A stretch of DNA of 64,000 nt from DASSUW01 sp963730535 (GTDB taxonomy: Bacteria > Actinomycetota > Thermoleophilia > Solirubrobacterales > Solirubrobacteraceae). Shown here one piece after another: positions 22,386-31,100 of the stretch (positions are counted from its first letter, which is position 1; every line of letters begins with the position of its first letter). The notes under the pieces were generated by a model. That model searched no databases, was not told where the DNA came from, and saw only the letters and a program-made list of their open reading frames with translations. Location of the stretch: contig CAVSRU010000005.1 of NCBI GenBank assembly GCA_963730535.1, positions 434,001 through 498,000 on the forward strand, in the 5' to 3' direction. Position numbers and translations under genes: made by a program.

Positions 22386-23793
22386 GGACAGGGAGCAGCG
22401 CGCCGAGCTTGACCTCGGTCTCCGCCAGCTCGGCCGCCGGGTTCGAGTCGCGCACCACGCCCACTCCGGCGTACAGCCGCGCCTCCCGTCCGCGCAGCAG
22501 CGCGCAGCGCAGTGCGACGCAGAACTCGCCGTCCTCGTTGGCGTCGGTCCAGCCGACCGGCCCTGCGTACCAGCCGCGGTCGATCCCCTCGAGCGCCGGG
22601 ATGCGCGGCGCCGCCGCGGCGTGCGGCTCGCCGCCCACGGCGGGCGTCGGATGCAGCAGGCCGGCCAGCTCGACCGCGCTGCGCGGATGGGTGAGCTGGG
22701 CGCGGATCGGCGTCGCGAGGTGCTGGATGTTGGCGACCTTGACGATCGCGGGCTCGTCGGGGGCCGCCACCCAGACGGCGTGGGGCCGCAGCGCGCGCGC
22801 GATGCGGCGGGTCACGATGGCCTGCTCCTCGCGATCCTTGTCGGAGCGCATGAGCTGCTCGCCGAGATGGTCGTCGACCGCCGGGTCGGCGGAGCGGCGC
22901 GTGGAGCCGGCCAGCGCCACGGTCGACGCGCGGAGCCCCTCGCGGCGCACGAGCAGCTCCGGCGAGGCGGCGACGAAGGCGGCGTCGCCGCGGCCGGCGC
23001 AGAACACGTAGCAGGACCCGAAGGCGGCGCGCAGGACGCCGAACACGGCGGCCGCGTCGTGCGGCGCGGGCGCGTGCACGGCGACCTCGCGGGCCAGCAC
23101 GATCTTCTCGAAGTCGCCGGCGTGGATCCGCTCGACCGCTCGGGCGACCGCCGCCTCGTAGTGCTCGGGCGGCGCGACCGACGCGATCCGGAAGCGGCCC
23201 GCGGGCGCCGGGTCGAGCAGCGGGAGCGGGGCCTCTCGCAGCTCTCCGGCGCGGCGGGCGAGCCGGGCGGCGAGCTCCTCCGGCACGTCGTCGGGCGCCG
23301 CGACCGCGGCAAGCGTGAGCCGCACGTCCGCGCCCCGGCGGGCGATCGCCACGTCGGGAACGGCGAGGTCGCCGGCCGCGAAGCCGGCCCAGTGCGGGGC
23401 GGCGCCGCCGTCGTCGGCGAACGCGAAGCCCCCGACCGCGACGAGCCCGGCGCCCGCCGGGCCGTCCGGCTCGTCCGCCAGCGCGGCGCCCAGCACCTCG
23501 CGCCACGCCGCCGCCACGCGCCGGAAGCGGTCCGGGCCGGTGGCGCTCAGGCGCCGGACGCAGCCCAGCGTCGCCAGCGCGGCGCCGCCACGGTCGGGCT
23601 GCTCGAAGCAGAACCACTCCTCCCCCGCGCGCCGGGAGGCGAGCACGGTCGCGCTGGGGTCGACGTCCGGCCGGACTGGGACGGTGACGGCACCCAGGAC
23701 CTCGCGGCCCGTGCGCCGAGCCTCACGCACGGCGGCCTCGCAGCGCCGGCGCAGGGCGGCGTCCAGGGTGGGGGCGGTGAGCGTCGCGGCCAC
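22375..23793 (-). CDS. menF: Isochorismate synthase
   Basis: Chorismate-utilising enzyme of 472 residues that converts chorismate to isochorismate. The C-terminal catalytic domain (about 200-465) shows EKIVLAREVAVHAP, ASPELLVRREGLRAST, ALAGSTRRS, KDREEQAIVTRRIARAL, IQHLATPIRAQL, HPTPAVGGEP and GPVGWTDANEDGEFCVALR, all typical of MenF/EntC. Unlike anthranilate synthase there is no tryptophan-binding LLES element. The GTG at 23793 is chosen because the conserved region begins soon after; upstream reading runs into the secreted protein gene. It overlaps the PRC-barrel gene tail-to-tail by 11 bp. Confidence 0.93.
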   Translation of the reverse strand: MAATLTAPTLDAALRRRCEAAVREARRTGREVLGAVTVPVRPDVDPSATVLASRRAGEEWFCFEQPDRGGAALATLGCVRRLSATGPDRFRRVAAAWREVLGAALADEPDGPAGAGLVAVGGFAFADDGGAAPHWAGFAAGDLAVPDVAIARRGADVRLTLAAVAAPDDVPEELAARLARRAGELREAPLPLLDPAPAGRFRIASVAPPEHYEAAVARAVERIHAGDFEKIVLAREVAVHAPAPHDAAAVFGVLRAAFGSCYVFCAGRGDAAFVAASPELLVRREGLRASTVALAGSTRRSADPAVDDHLGEQLMRSDKDREEQAIVTRRIARALRPHAVWVAAPDEPAIVKVANIQHLATPIRAQLTHPRSAVELAGLLHPTPAVGGEPHAAAAPRIPALEGIDRGWYAGPVGWTDANEDGEFCVALRCALLRGREARLYAGVGVVRDSNPAAELAETEVKLGALLPVLSG

Positions 23794-23810
23794 GCCGGAG
23801 AGGGTACGGG

Positions 23811-24569
23811 CTAGGGGCTCGCGGCGAAGGAAACCGGACCGCTGCGGCAGCGGTCGATCACGCGGCCGGCGAGCGAGCGCGCCACGCTCGTGACCGACAG
23901 GCTGCCCACCACGCCCGTCGCGCTGAACCGTCCGCGTACGCGGACCCGGAAGCGCTCGCGGGCGTCGGCGAACCGGAGCGTGAAGCGCTCGCGCAGCGCG
24001 AAGGTGCCGTCGGCGCCGACAGGACCGCCCGGCGTGACGTTGATCCGCTCCGACCCGCCGCTCCGGCAGCGCAGGCGGTACTCGAACACGGCGGTCGTGA
24101 CGCGCGACCCGTCCCGCTCGAGCAGGAACGCGCGCGGCCGCGCGGCGTCGTCGGCCGTGAGCCCGTAATGGCCGCTGCCCGCCCGCCAGCGCCGCTCGCC
24201 GGTGGCGCACCGGCCCACCACCCGGCCCGCGCGGCGGAACGTGAGCCGAACGCGCGCGGTGCCGCTCGCGACCGCGGCGATCACCCGGCCGCCGATCGCG
24301 ATGCGGGCGACCCGCCGCACGCGCCGGTCGTCGGGCGCCCGGCCGCGCACGGTGGCGGCGAGCGCGAAGGACCCGTCGGGGCCGAGCTCCACGCGCCGGC
24401 GCACCGCCCCGACCCCGCAGCGGGCCAGAACGTGAGCCCGTATGACGACGCTGTCGGCGCTCGTGCGCAGGCTGATCACCGTGTTCGGGACGTTGCCGCC
24501 GCCGTAGTCGTCGGCCGACGCCGCCGCCGGCCAGAAGAGCACCGCGGCCAGCACGACCGCCGCGCGCAC
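23811..24569 (-). CDS. Secreted protein with an internal two-fold repeat, function unknown
   Basis: Protein of 252 residues with a signal peptide (AAVVLAAVLFWPAAASADD). The mature part consists of two similar halves, each with a Cys, a DGSFAL or DGTFAL strand, a basic strand run, and a closing GRVVGRC or GRVIDRC element. These look like two beta-sandwich domains, each perhaps holding one disulphide. I recognise no family. The GTG at 24569 overlaps the ilvN TAG stop by one base (TAGTG), so it is cotranscribed with ilvBN, though a functional link is not obvious. Upstream in-frame reading into ilvN is not used because the signal peptide starts at the GTG. Confidence 0.7.
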   Translation of the reverse strand: MRAAVVLAAVLFWPAAASADDYGGGNVPNTVISLRTSADSVVIRAHVLARCGVGAVRRRVELGPDGSFALAATVRGRAPDDRRVRRVARIAIGGRVIAAVASGTARVRLTFRRAGRVVGRCATGERRWRAGSGHYGLTADDAARPRAFLLERDGSRVTTAVFEYRLRCRSGGSERINVTPGGPVGADGTFALRERFTLRFADARERFRVRVRGRFSATGVVGSLSVTSVARSLAGRVIDRCRSGPVSFAASP

Positions 24570-25129
24570 TACGTCTCGCTGCGCCCGCGTGAGATCGCGA
24601 TCTCGCCGGTCCTCGCCATCTCGACGAGGCCGAAAGGCCGCACCATGCGCTCGAAGGCCTCGACCTTCTCCCACGTGCCGGTGATCTCGATGATCACCGA
24701 CCGGCGCGTGACGTCGATGATCTTGCCGCGGAAGATCTCGACGATCTGCATGACCTCTCCGCGGGCCGCGCCGTCGGCGGTGACCTTGAACAGCGCGAGC
24801 TCCCGCGCCACGGTCTCCGTCGGCTCGAGGTCGCGGATCTTGATCACGTTGACCAGCTTGTGGAGCTGCTTGGTCACCTGATCGATCGGGTGCATCGCCC
24901 CGTCGAGCGTGAGCGTGATGCGCGACAGCGACTCGTCGTCGGTCGGGCCGACGGCCAGCGTGTCGATGTTGAAGCCGCGGCGGGCGAAGAGGCCGGCGAT
25001 GCGCGTGAGCACGCCCGGCTTGTTCTCCACCAGGATCGAGAGGATGTGCTTGCGGCCGGTGCGGACGGCCGTCGTCGCCTCGAGCTCCTCGAGCGTGAGC
25101 GGCTCCTTGGTGCCCGGCTCGCCCATCAT
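24569..25129 (-). CDS. ilvN: Acetolactate synthase small (regulatory) subunit
   Basis: Regulatory subunit of acetohydroxyacid synthase, 186 residues. An N-terminal ACT domain (about 25-100; HILSILVENKPGVLTRIAGL, ARRGFNIDTLAVGPT) binds valine for feedback inhibition, and a C-terminal ALS_ss domain (about 105-180; IVEIFRGKIIDVTRRSVIIE) activates the large subunit. The ATG at 25129 overlaps the ilvB stop (ATGATGA), so the pair is coupled. An N-terminal extension of about 25 residues precedes the ACT domain. Confidence 0.95.
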   Translation of the reverse strand: MMGEPGTKEPLTLEELEATTAVRTGRKHILSILVENKPGVLTRIAGLFARRGFNIDTLAVGPTDDESLSRITLTLDGAMHPIDQVTKQLHKLVNVIKIRDLEPTETVARELALFKVTADGAARGEVMQIVEIFRGKIIDVTRRSVIIEITGTWEKVEAFERMVRPFGLVEMARTGEIAISRGRSET

Positions 25130-26802
25130 CCGACCATTTCGCGGGCGGCGGCGCCGGCCGGGATCATCGGATAGGTGTTCTCCTCGCGCGTGACGCGCAC
25201 GTCGACCACCACCGGGCCGGGCGTCTCGATCGCCGAGCGCAGGTCGCCGACCAGGGTCTTCTTGTCGGTCAGCCGGACGCCGGTGGCGCCGTAGGCCTCG
25301 GCGAGCTTGACCCAGTCCGGCCACTCGCCCATGTCGACGTTCGAGTAGCGCTTGTCCCAGAACAGCTCCTGCCACTGGCGGACCATGCCCAGGTACTGGT
25401 TGTTCATGATCACGACCTTGACCGGGATGTCGTGCGCCCGGCACGTAGCCAGCTCCTGGGTGTTCATCTGGAACGAGCCGTCGCCGGTGAGCAGCACGCT
25501 CGGCACGTCCGGGCAGCCGACCGCGGCGCCCATGGCCGCGGGCAGGCCGAAGCCCATCGTGCCGAGGCCGCCGGAGTTGATCCAGCGGCGCGGCTTGGCG
25601 AAGTGGAAGTACTGCGCCGCCCACATCTGGTGCTGGCCGACGTCCGAGGACAGGATGCAGTCCCCGCCGGTCGCCTGATAGAGCGCCTCGACGAGGTACT
25701 GCGGCTTGATCTCGGCGTCGGCGGAGTCGTCGTAGCGCAGCGGGTGCTGGGCGCGCCAGCCGTCGATCCGCTCCCACCAGGACGCGAGCCGGGCGGGGTC
25801 GGGCGCCAGGGCGCGGTATTCGATCGTCAGCCGGGAGAGCACGTTGCGGGCGTCGCCGACGATCGGGATGTGCGCGGGGACGTTCTTGGAGATCTCCGCG
25901 GGATCGACGTCGATGTGCACGAACTTCGCGCGCGGGGCGAACTCGGAGAGCTTGCCGGTCACGCGGTCGTCGAAGCGCGCACCGACGGCGAGGATCAGGT
26001 CGGCCTCGTCCATCGCGTAGTTCGCGGTCCGCGTGCCGTGCATGCCGAGCATGCCGAGCCACTGCTCGTGCGGCGCGGGGAACGCGCCGAGGCCCATCAG
26101 CGTGCAGGTCACGGGCAGGCGGTCGCTGGTGGCGAGCTCGTGCAGCTCGGCGGCGGCGTCGGCGTTGATGACGCCTCCGCCCGCGTAGAGCACCGGGCGG
26201 CGCGCGTTGGCGAGCGCCTTGGCCGCGAGGCGGATCTGCTTCGAATTGCCCTCGATGGTCGGCTGGTAGCCGGGGAGCCGGAGGTCCTCGACCGGCTGGT
26301 AGTCGATCTCCGCGCGCGTGAGGTCGACGGGCATGTCGATCAGCACCGGCCCCGGCCGGCCGCTGCGCGCGAGGTGGAACGCCTCGTGGACGGCGCGCGG
26401 GATCTCGGTCGGGTGCTGGATCATGAACGAGTGCTTGACGATCGGCATCGTGATGCCGAACGTGTCGGCCTCCTGGAAGCCGTCCGTCCCCAGCAGGTCG
26501 GTCCGCACCTGGCCGGTGAAGGCCACCAGCGGCACCGAGTCCATCATCGCGTCGGTCAGCGGTGTGACGATGTTCGTGGCGCCCGGCCCCGACGTGGCGA
26601 ATACGACACCGACCCGGCCGGTCGCCTTGGCGTAGCCCTCTGCAGCGTGGCCGCCGCCGGCCTCGTGGCGCACGAGAACGTGGCGGATGCCGGCGTCCAC
26701 GAACGCGTCGTAGGTGGGCAGGTTGGCCCCGCCGGGGTAGCCGAAGACGACGTCCACGCCCTCGGCCTTGAGGCATTCCATGACGGCGTCGACGGCTCGC
26801 AT
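25126..26802 (-). CDS. ilvB: Acetolactate synthase large (catalytic) subunit
   Basis: ThDP- and FAD-dependent enzyme of 558 residues that condenses two pyruvates, or pyruvate and 2-oxobutyrate, in branched-chain amino acid synthesis. The catalytic Glu lies in RHEAGGGHAAEGYAKATGRV; the ThDP motif runs from LLTGDGSFQMNTQELA through MNNQYLGMVRQWQELF. TAGACT lies 10 nt before the ATG at 26802, matching the local leaderless pattern. The product works with IlvN encoded directly downstream; the next pathway enzyme, ilvC, is 17 kb away. Confidence 0.96.
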   Translation of the reverse strand: MRAVDAVMECLKAEGVDVVFGYPGGANLPTYDAFVDAGIRHVLVRHEAGGGHAAEGYAKATGRVGVVFATSGPGATNIVTPLTDAMMDSVPLVAFTGQVRTDLLGTDGFQEADTFGITMPIVKHSFMIQHPTEIPRAVHEAFHLARSGRPGPVLIDMPVDLTRAEIDYQPVEDLRLPGYQPTIEGNSKQIRLAAKALANARRPVLYAGGGVINADAAAELHELATSDRLPVTCTLMGLGAFPAPHEQWLGMLGMHGTRTANYAMDEADLILAVGARFDDRVTGKLSEFAPRAKFVHIDVDPAEISKNVPAHIPIVGDARNVLSRLTIEYRALAPDPARLASWWERIDGWRAQHPLRYDDSADAEIKPQYLVEALYQATGGDCILSSDVGQHQMWAAQYFHFAKPRRWINSGGLGTMGFGLPAAMGAAVGCPDVPSVLLTGDGSFQMNTQELATCRAHDIPVKVVIMNNQYLGMVRQWQELFWDKRYSNVDMGEWPDWVKLAEAYGATGVRLTDKKTLVGDLRSAIETPGPVVVDVRVTREENTYPMIPAGAAAREMVG

Positions 26803-26812
26803 ATGGCGCGGC

Positions 26813-26818
26813 AGTCTA
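26813..26818 (-). promoter_or_regulatory. Putative leaderless -10 element TAGACT for ilvB
   Basis: TAGACT on the minus strand ends 10 nt before the ilvB ATG and overlaps the last codon and stop of the upstream small membrane-protein gene. Confidence 0.4.
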
Positions 26819-27100
26819 ACGAGGCGTGGTGGCCGATTCCGGCACGATCGCGACCTCCGGGAACTCCATGTCCTCGCCGCAGCGCATGCACACCTGGTCG
26901 TAGAGCTTGACCACGTTGCCGCAGCGCGGGCACTGCCGGCGCACCTCGTCGCGCTCGAACCGATAGAGGACGGCGGCCAGCAGGCCGATGACCGGGACCA
27001 GCGCCGAGATCAGGAACCAGAGCACGAACGAGGACCCCTTGATGCGCCCCACCCACCCTCCGGCGAGGCCGAAGAAGAGGCAGATCACGAGGTAGGCCAT
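26816..27100 (-). CDS. Small membrane protein with C-terminal zinc ribbon
   Basis: Protein of 94 residues. Two hydrophobic segments (about 2-16 and 25-44, VLWFLISALVPVIGLLAAVL) are followed by a cytosolic zinc-ribbon with CPRCG and CMRCG spaced 13 residues apart. Similar small proteins are common and uncharacterised. The gene lies 6 bp downstream of the next membrane-protein gene and 13 bp before ilvB, so it may share a transcript with either. No specific role can be proposed. Confidence 0.72.
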   Translation of the reverse strand: MAYLVICLFFGLAGGWVGRIKGSSFVLWFLISALVPVIGLLAAVLYRFERDEVRRQCPRCGNVVKLYDQVCMRCGEDMEFPEVAIVPESATTPR

Positions 27101-27106
27101 CCCCCG

Positions 27107-27751
27107 TCAGGGTACCGGCCGGGCGGCGAGCCTCCCGGCCTCGTCGAGCGCCGGGCGCACGTCCGGCGGCAGCCGCCGCCGGACCCGGCGGCGGGCCCCG
27201 CTGAAGGCGAGGTTCGCCACGGTGGCGAAGCCGTGCTCGTCGGTCCGCAGGGCGAGCAGCAGGTGGGCGATGCGATCCGCGCTCGGGAGCGTCCGGTCCT
27301 CGACGTGCACGCACCAGCAGTGCACGCGCCGCCCGCCGGGCCGCACGAGGATCGCGCCTGACTCCCCGACCAGCCAGACGCCGAGCGTCCCGCGCTCGGT
27401 CACGAGGCCGGTGCGGGCGTGCAGTTCGCGCGCGTCGTGACCGACGAGGTCGCCGAGGAGGCCGACCGCGGTCTGCTCCGGGCCGGCGGCCGCGCGCGGC
27501 CGCCGCTTGAGCACGTTGGCTCCCCGCTTGGCGTACAGGGCGGGGACCGCCCACGCGTGGGCGAGCAGGATCGCGCAGACCGGCGCCGACAGCGGCTCGA
27601 GCGCCAGCAGGACCCCGGAGGCGATCCCGTACGGGATCGCGTGCGCGACCGTCGTGAGCGTCCAGATCCGGCCGCGCCGCGTCAGCCGGCGGTCGTCGAC
27701 CCGCGGCCGCCAGTAGACCGCCGCGGTCTCGCGGAGCGGCTCGGCGGTCAT
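27107..27751 (-). CDS. Hypothetical membrane protein, 214 aa
   Basis: Protein of 214 residues that I do not recognise. The N-terminal part has two hydrophobic helices (about 35-52 and 56-70); a soluble domain (about 90-200) follows, with LVGESGAILVRPGGRRVHCW and a basic GARRRVRRRL segment near the C-terminus. The segment GLLGDLVGHDARELHARTGL resembles the start of nuclease-related domains only vaguely, so no function is assigned. It overlaps none of its neighbours and lies 7 bp after the 74-residue gene on the same strand. Confidence 0.65.
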   Translation of the reverse strand: MTAEPLRETAAVYWRPRVDDRRLTRRGRIWTLTTVAHAIPYGIASGVLLALEPLSAPVCAILLAHAWAVPALYAKRGANVLKRRPRAAAGPEQTAVGLLGDLVGHDARELHARTGLVTERGTLGVWLVGESGAILVRPGGRRVHCWCVHVEDRTLPSADRIAHLLLALRTDEHGFATVANLAFSGARRRVRRRLPPDVRPALDEAGRLAARPVP

Positions 27752-27758
27752 CGCGGGC

Positions 27759-27983
27759 TCAGCCGCCGGCGATCGGGCGGCGCAGGATCACGAGCGGCTC
27801 GTCGAGCGGCAGCTCGTCGACCTGCCGCGCGCGTCCCTCGCCCTCGCTCACGACCGCGTAGTAGCCGGCGTCGAGCTGCTCGCGGAACGCCGCCACGGCG
27901 GCCTCGACGGCCTGCTCGTCGCCCGCCGTCCACTCGGCCACCGTCGTGTGCCCGCCGGAGTCCATGCGGATCAATCTGGCCAT
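27759..27983 (-). CDS. Hypothetical small protein, 74 aa
   Basis: Small, probably cytosolic protein of 74 residues with no signal peptide. The sequence has a central amphipathic helix (DEQAVEAAVAAFREQLDAG) and a short C-terminal strand region ending LDEPLVILRRPIAGG. I recognise no family. It starts 14 bp after the end of gatB on the same strand and ends 7 bp before the next gene, so it sits at the distal end of the gatCAB transcript. Long upstream reading in this frame is antisense-type openness in gatB. Confidence 0.6.
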   Translation of the reverse strand: MARLIRMDSGGHTTVAEWTAGDEQAVEAAVAAFREQLDAGYYAVVSEGEGRARQVDELPLDEPLVILRRPIAGG

Positions 27984-27997
27984 GCCGGGATGGTACG

Positions 27998-29398
27998 TCA
28001 GACGCCGAGCTTCTCGCGAATCAGGCGGTTGACCTCGCCGCCGTCCGCCTTGCCCTTGGTCTCGCGCATGATCGGCCCCATCAGGGCGCCCATCGCCTTG
28101 GCGTTGCCGCCCCGGATGCGCTCCACGACGTCCGGGTTGTCGTCGATCACCCGCGCCACGATGTCGGCGAGCCCGGAGTCGTCCCCGAGCGCACCGAGGT
28201 CCTCGCGGGCGACGATGTCGGCCGGGTCGCCGCCGCCCTCGACCATGCGATCGAGCACGACACGGCCGTTGCCGGCGGTCACCGTGCGGGCCTCGACGAG
28301 CTCGACGAGCCGGGCCAGCGCCGCCGGCGCGACGGTCGCCGCCGAGTCGGCGCGCCCCCGCAGCTCCGTCACCCAGTTGGCCACCGCGCGCGGCTCGGCG
28401 GAGCTCTCGCCGGCCGCCGCCTCGTAGTAGTCGCCCCACTCGGGCTCGAACGCGAACAGGCGGGCGGTGTCCGTCGGCAGCGTGCGCTCGTAGCGCTCGG
28501 CCCGCGCGGCGGGCAGCTCGGGCAGCGCGTCGCGGGCGGCGGCGAGCATCTCCTCGGTCGGCGCGACCGGCACAAGGTCGGGCTCGGGGAAGTAGCGGTA
28601 GTCGTGCGCCTCTTCCTTGGAGCGCAGCGGGGTCAGGCGGCCCGACACCGGGTCGAAGTGCAGGGTCTCCTGCACCACCGGCTCTCCCGACTCGATGAGC
28701 GCGGTCTGGCGCTCGATCTCCGCGTTGATGCCCCGCTCCAGGAAGCGGAACGAGTTCATGTTCTTGAGCTCGGTCTTGGTGCCGAGCGTGGCGCTGCCGG
28801 CCGGCCGGACGGACACGTTGGCGTCGCAGCGCAGCGAGCCCTCCTCCATGTTCACGTCGCTCACGCCCAGCTGGCGCAGCGTCACCCGCAGGAGGTTGAG
28901 CCACTCGCGCGCCTGCTCGGCGGAGTGCAGGTCCGGCTCGGTGACGATCTCGGCGAGCGGCGTGCCGCCGCGGTTGTAGTCGACGATCGAGGCGTCGGAG
29001 CCGTGGATCCGGCCGGACTCCCCCAGGTGCACGAGCTTGGCCGCGTCCTCCTCGAGGTGGATCCGGTGCAGCCGCACGTCCCCCAGCCGGCCGCCCGAGC
29101 AGAGCGGGATGTCGTATTGGGAGATCTGGTAGCCCTTGGCGAGGTCGGGATAGAAGTAGTTCTTGCGGTGGAAGATCGACCGCGGCGCGATCTCCGACCC
29201 CAGCGCAAAGCCCATCATCAGCCCGAAGGAGATGGCCTTGGCGTTGGTCACCGGCAGCGACCCGGGCAGCCCCAGGCACACCGGGCACGTGCGCGTGTTG
29301 GGCTCCTCGCCGAAGCTCAGCTCGCAGCCGCAGAACATCTTCGTGCGGGTGGCGAGCTGCACGTGGATCTCCAGCCCGATGACGGGTTCGAGATTCAT
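27998..29398 (-). CDS. gatB: Asp-tRNA(Asn)/Glu-tRNA(Gln) amidotransferase subunit B
   Basis: Subunit of the GatCAB amidotransferase that makes Gln-tRNA and/or Asn-tRNA by transamidation. 466 residues. The catalytic cradle (about 1-290) begins EPVIGLEIHVQLATRTKMFC, with the Zn-type cysteines in FCGC and TCPVCLGLPGSLP and the kinase-like EIVTEPDLHSAEQA. A helical domain and a YqeY-like tail (GNAKAMGALMGPIMRETKG) follow. The ATG overlaps the gatA stop (ATGA). With gltX also present, the organism probably charges tRNA(Gln) indirectly. Confidence 0.96.
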   Translation of the reverse strand: MNLEPVIGLEIHVQLATRTKMFCGCELSFGEEPNTRTCPVCLGLPGSLPVTNAKAISFGLMMGFALGSEIAPRSIFHRKNYFYPDLAKGYQISQYDIPLCSGGRLGDVRLHRIHLEEDAAKLVHLGESGRIHGSDASIVDYNRGGTPLAEIVTEPDLHSAEQAREWLNLLRVTLRQLGVSDVNMEEGSLRCDANVSVRPAGSATLGTKTELKNMNSFRFLERGINAEIERQTALIESGEPVVQETLHFDPVSGRLTPLRSKEEAHDYRYFPEPDLVPVAPTEEMLAAARDALPELPAARAERYERTLPTDTARLFAFEPEWGDYYEAAAGESSAEPRAVANWVTELRGRADSAATVAPAALARLVELVEARTVTAGNGRVVLDRMVEGGGDPADIVAREDLGALGDDSGLADIVARVIDDNPDVVERIRGGNAKAMGALMGPIMRETKGKADGGEVNRLIREKLGV

Positions 29399-30813
29399 AC
29401 GCGCGCCGCCGATCCGTCGAAGCCGATCGCCTTCTCGAGCGCGTGGGCCGCGTCGAGGATGCGGTTCTCGCTGAAGGCCGGGCCGGCGATCTGGAAGCCG
29501 ACGGGCAGCCCCTCGGAGAGCCCGTTGGGGATCGAGATGGCGGGGATGCCGGCGAGCGGCATCGGCACCGTGCAGTAGTCGTTGAGGTACATCGCGAGCG
29601 GGTCGGCGGTCTTCGAGCCCAGCTCGAAGGCGACGCCGGGAGAGGTGGGCGTGACCACGAAGTCGAACCGCTCCCACGCCTTCTGGAAGTCCTGCGCGAT
29701 CAGCGTCCGCACCTTCTGGGCGCGCCCGTAGTAGGCGTCGTAGTAGCCGCTGGAGAGCGCGTACGTCCCCAGCATGATCCGGCGCTTGGCCTCGGCCCCG
29801 AAGCCCTCCTCGCGGGTCTTCGTGTACATCGTCAGGAGGTCGACCGCGTCCGCCCGGGGGCCGTAGCGCACGCCGTCGTAGCGGGCGAGGTTGCTCGACG
29901 CCTCGGCGGGGGCGATCAGGTAGTACGCGGCGATGCCGTGCGGGGCGTGCGGCAGGCGCATCGTCTCCACGGTCGCCCCCAGCTCGCGGGCGATCTCGAG
30001 CGTCTGCTGGAACGCCGCCAGCACGCCGGGCTCGATCCCCTCGCCGCTCAGCTCCTCCGCCACGCCGAGCCGGACGCCGCGCAGGTCGGTCGCCTGCGGC
30101 AGCCGCACCGGCTCGGGCAGGCCGAGCGAGGTCGAGTCGCACGGATCGGCACCGACCATCGCCTGGAACAGGAGCGCCGCGTCGGTGACGTCGCGCGTCA
30201 GCGGGCCCGCCTGGTCGAGCGAGGACGCGAACGCGATCATCCCGTAGCGGGAGACCGCCCCGTACGTGGGCTTGAGGCCGACGATCCCGCACAGCGCGGC
30301 GGGCTGGCGGATCGAGCCGCCGGTGTCGGTCCCGATCGCCCACGGCACCAGGCCGGCGGCCACGGCGGCGGCGCTGCCTCCGGAGGACCCGCCCGGCACG
30401 CGCGTGCGGTCCCACGGGTTGAGCGTCGGCCCGTAGCCGGAGTTCTCCGTCGACGAGCCCATCGCGAACTCGTCCTGGTTGGTCTTGGCGAGGACCGGCG
30501 CACCGGCCCGCATCAGGCGCTCGACCGAGGTGGCCGTGTACGGCGGCCGGTAGCCCTCGAGGATGCGCGAGCCCGCCTGCGACGGGACGCCCTCGGTGCA
30601 GAACAGGTCCTTGACGCCGATCGGGACGCCGCCGAGCGGTCCGCTCGGGTCGATGGCCTCCGGGTCGTCGCCCTCGCACACCCAGGTGAAGGCGTTGAGG
30701 TCGTCGGCCAGTGCGCGGTCGCGGTAGAAGCGCCACAGCTCGCCGCGCTCGAGGTCACCCGTGCGGACGCGCTCGCCCGCCTCGGCGGCGGTCAGGTCGA
30801 GCAGCTCGGTCAT
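29395..30813 (-). CDS. gatA: Asp-tRNA(Asn)/Glu-tRNA(Gln) amidotransferase subunit A
   Basis: Amidase subunit of GatCAB, 472 residues; releases ammonia from glutamine for tRNA transamidation. The amidase-signature triad is clear: Lys in GVPIGVKDLFCTEG, and the two serines in PGGSSGGSAAAVAAGLVPWA with GTDTGGSIRQPAALCG. The substrate-binding SRYGMIAFASSLDQAGPLTR block identifies GatA among amidases. It overlaps gatC upstream and gatB downstream by four bases each, so gatC-gatA-gatB is one translationally coupled operon. Confidence 0.97.
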   Translation of the reverse strand: MTELLDLTAAEAGERVRTGDLERGELWRFYRDRALADDLNAFTWVCEGDDPEAIDPSGPLGGVPIGVKDLFCTEGVPSQAGSRILEGYRPPYTATSVERLMRAGAPVLAKTNQDEFAMGSSTENSGYGPTLNPWDRTRVPGGSSGGSAAAVAAGLVPWAIGTDTGGSIRQPAALCGIVGLKPTYGAVSRYGMIAFASSLDQAGPLTRDVTDAALLFQAMVGADPCDSTSLGLPEPVRLPQATDLRGVRLGVAEELSGEGIEPGVLAAFQQTLEIARELGATVETMRLPHAPHGIAAYYLIAPAEASSNLARYDGVRYGPRADAVDLLTMYTKTREEGFGAEAKRRIMLGTYALSSGYYDAYYGRAQKVRTLIAQDFQKAWERFDFVVTPTSPGVAFELGSKTADPLAMYLNDYCTVPMPLAGIPAISIPNGLSEGLPVGFQIAGPAFSENRILDAAHALEKAIGFDGSAARV

Positions 30814-31100
30814 CCCGTACCCGGGCTCGGCACGCGGAAGCCGCCCTGCGCCGCGTCAGGCGCGCTCTCGAGCATCTTCTCGCGCGGCCACGATGGGCGC
30901 GGCTCGTCCTCGCGCAGCACGTTCTCGACGGCCACGACGTGGCTCGTGGGCTCGACGTCGGTCAGGTCGCCGAGCTCGCCGATCTTCTCGATGTGGTCGA
31001 GCACCTTCGACAGCTCGCCGCCGAAGCGCTCGATCTCGTCCTCGGTCAGCTCCAGGCGGGCGAGCTTGGCGACGTGCAGGACCTGGTCACGGCTCAGCAT
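30810..31100 (-). CDS. gatC: Asp-tRNA(Asn)/Glu-tRNA(Gln) amidotransferase subunit C
   Basis: Small subunit of GatCAB, 96 residues, which wraps around GatA and stabilises the complex. The start MLSRDQVLHVAKLARLELTE and LSKVLDHIEKIGELGDLTDV are typical of GatC, and the C-terminal DEPRPSWPREKMLESAPDAA matches the conserved tail. TAGAAT lies 8 nt before the ATG at 31100. The 5' end overlaps the last 14 bases of the upstream membrane-protein gene, so gatCAB may have its own promoter inside that gene. Confidence 0.95.
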   Translation of the reverse strand: MLSRDQVLHVAKLARLELTEDEIERFGGELSKVLDHIEKIGELGDLTDVEPTSHVVAVENVLREDEPRPSWPREKMLESAPDAAQGGFRVPSPGTG

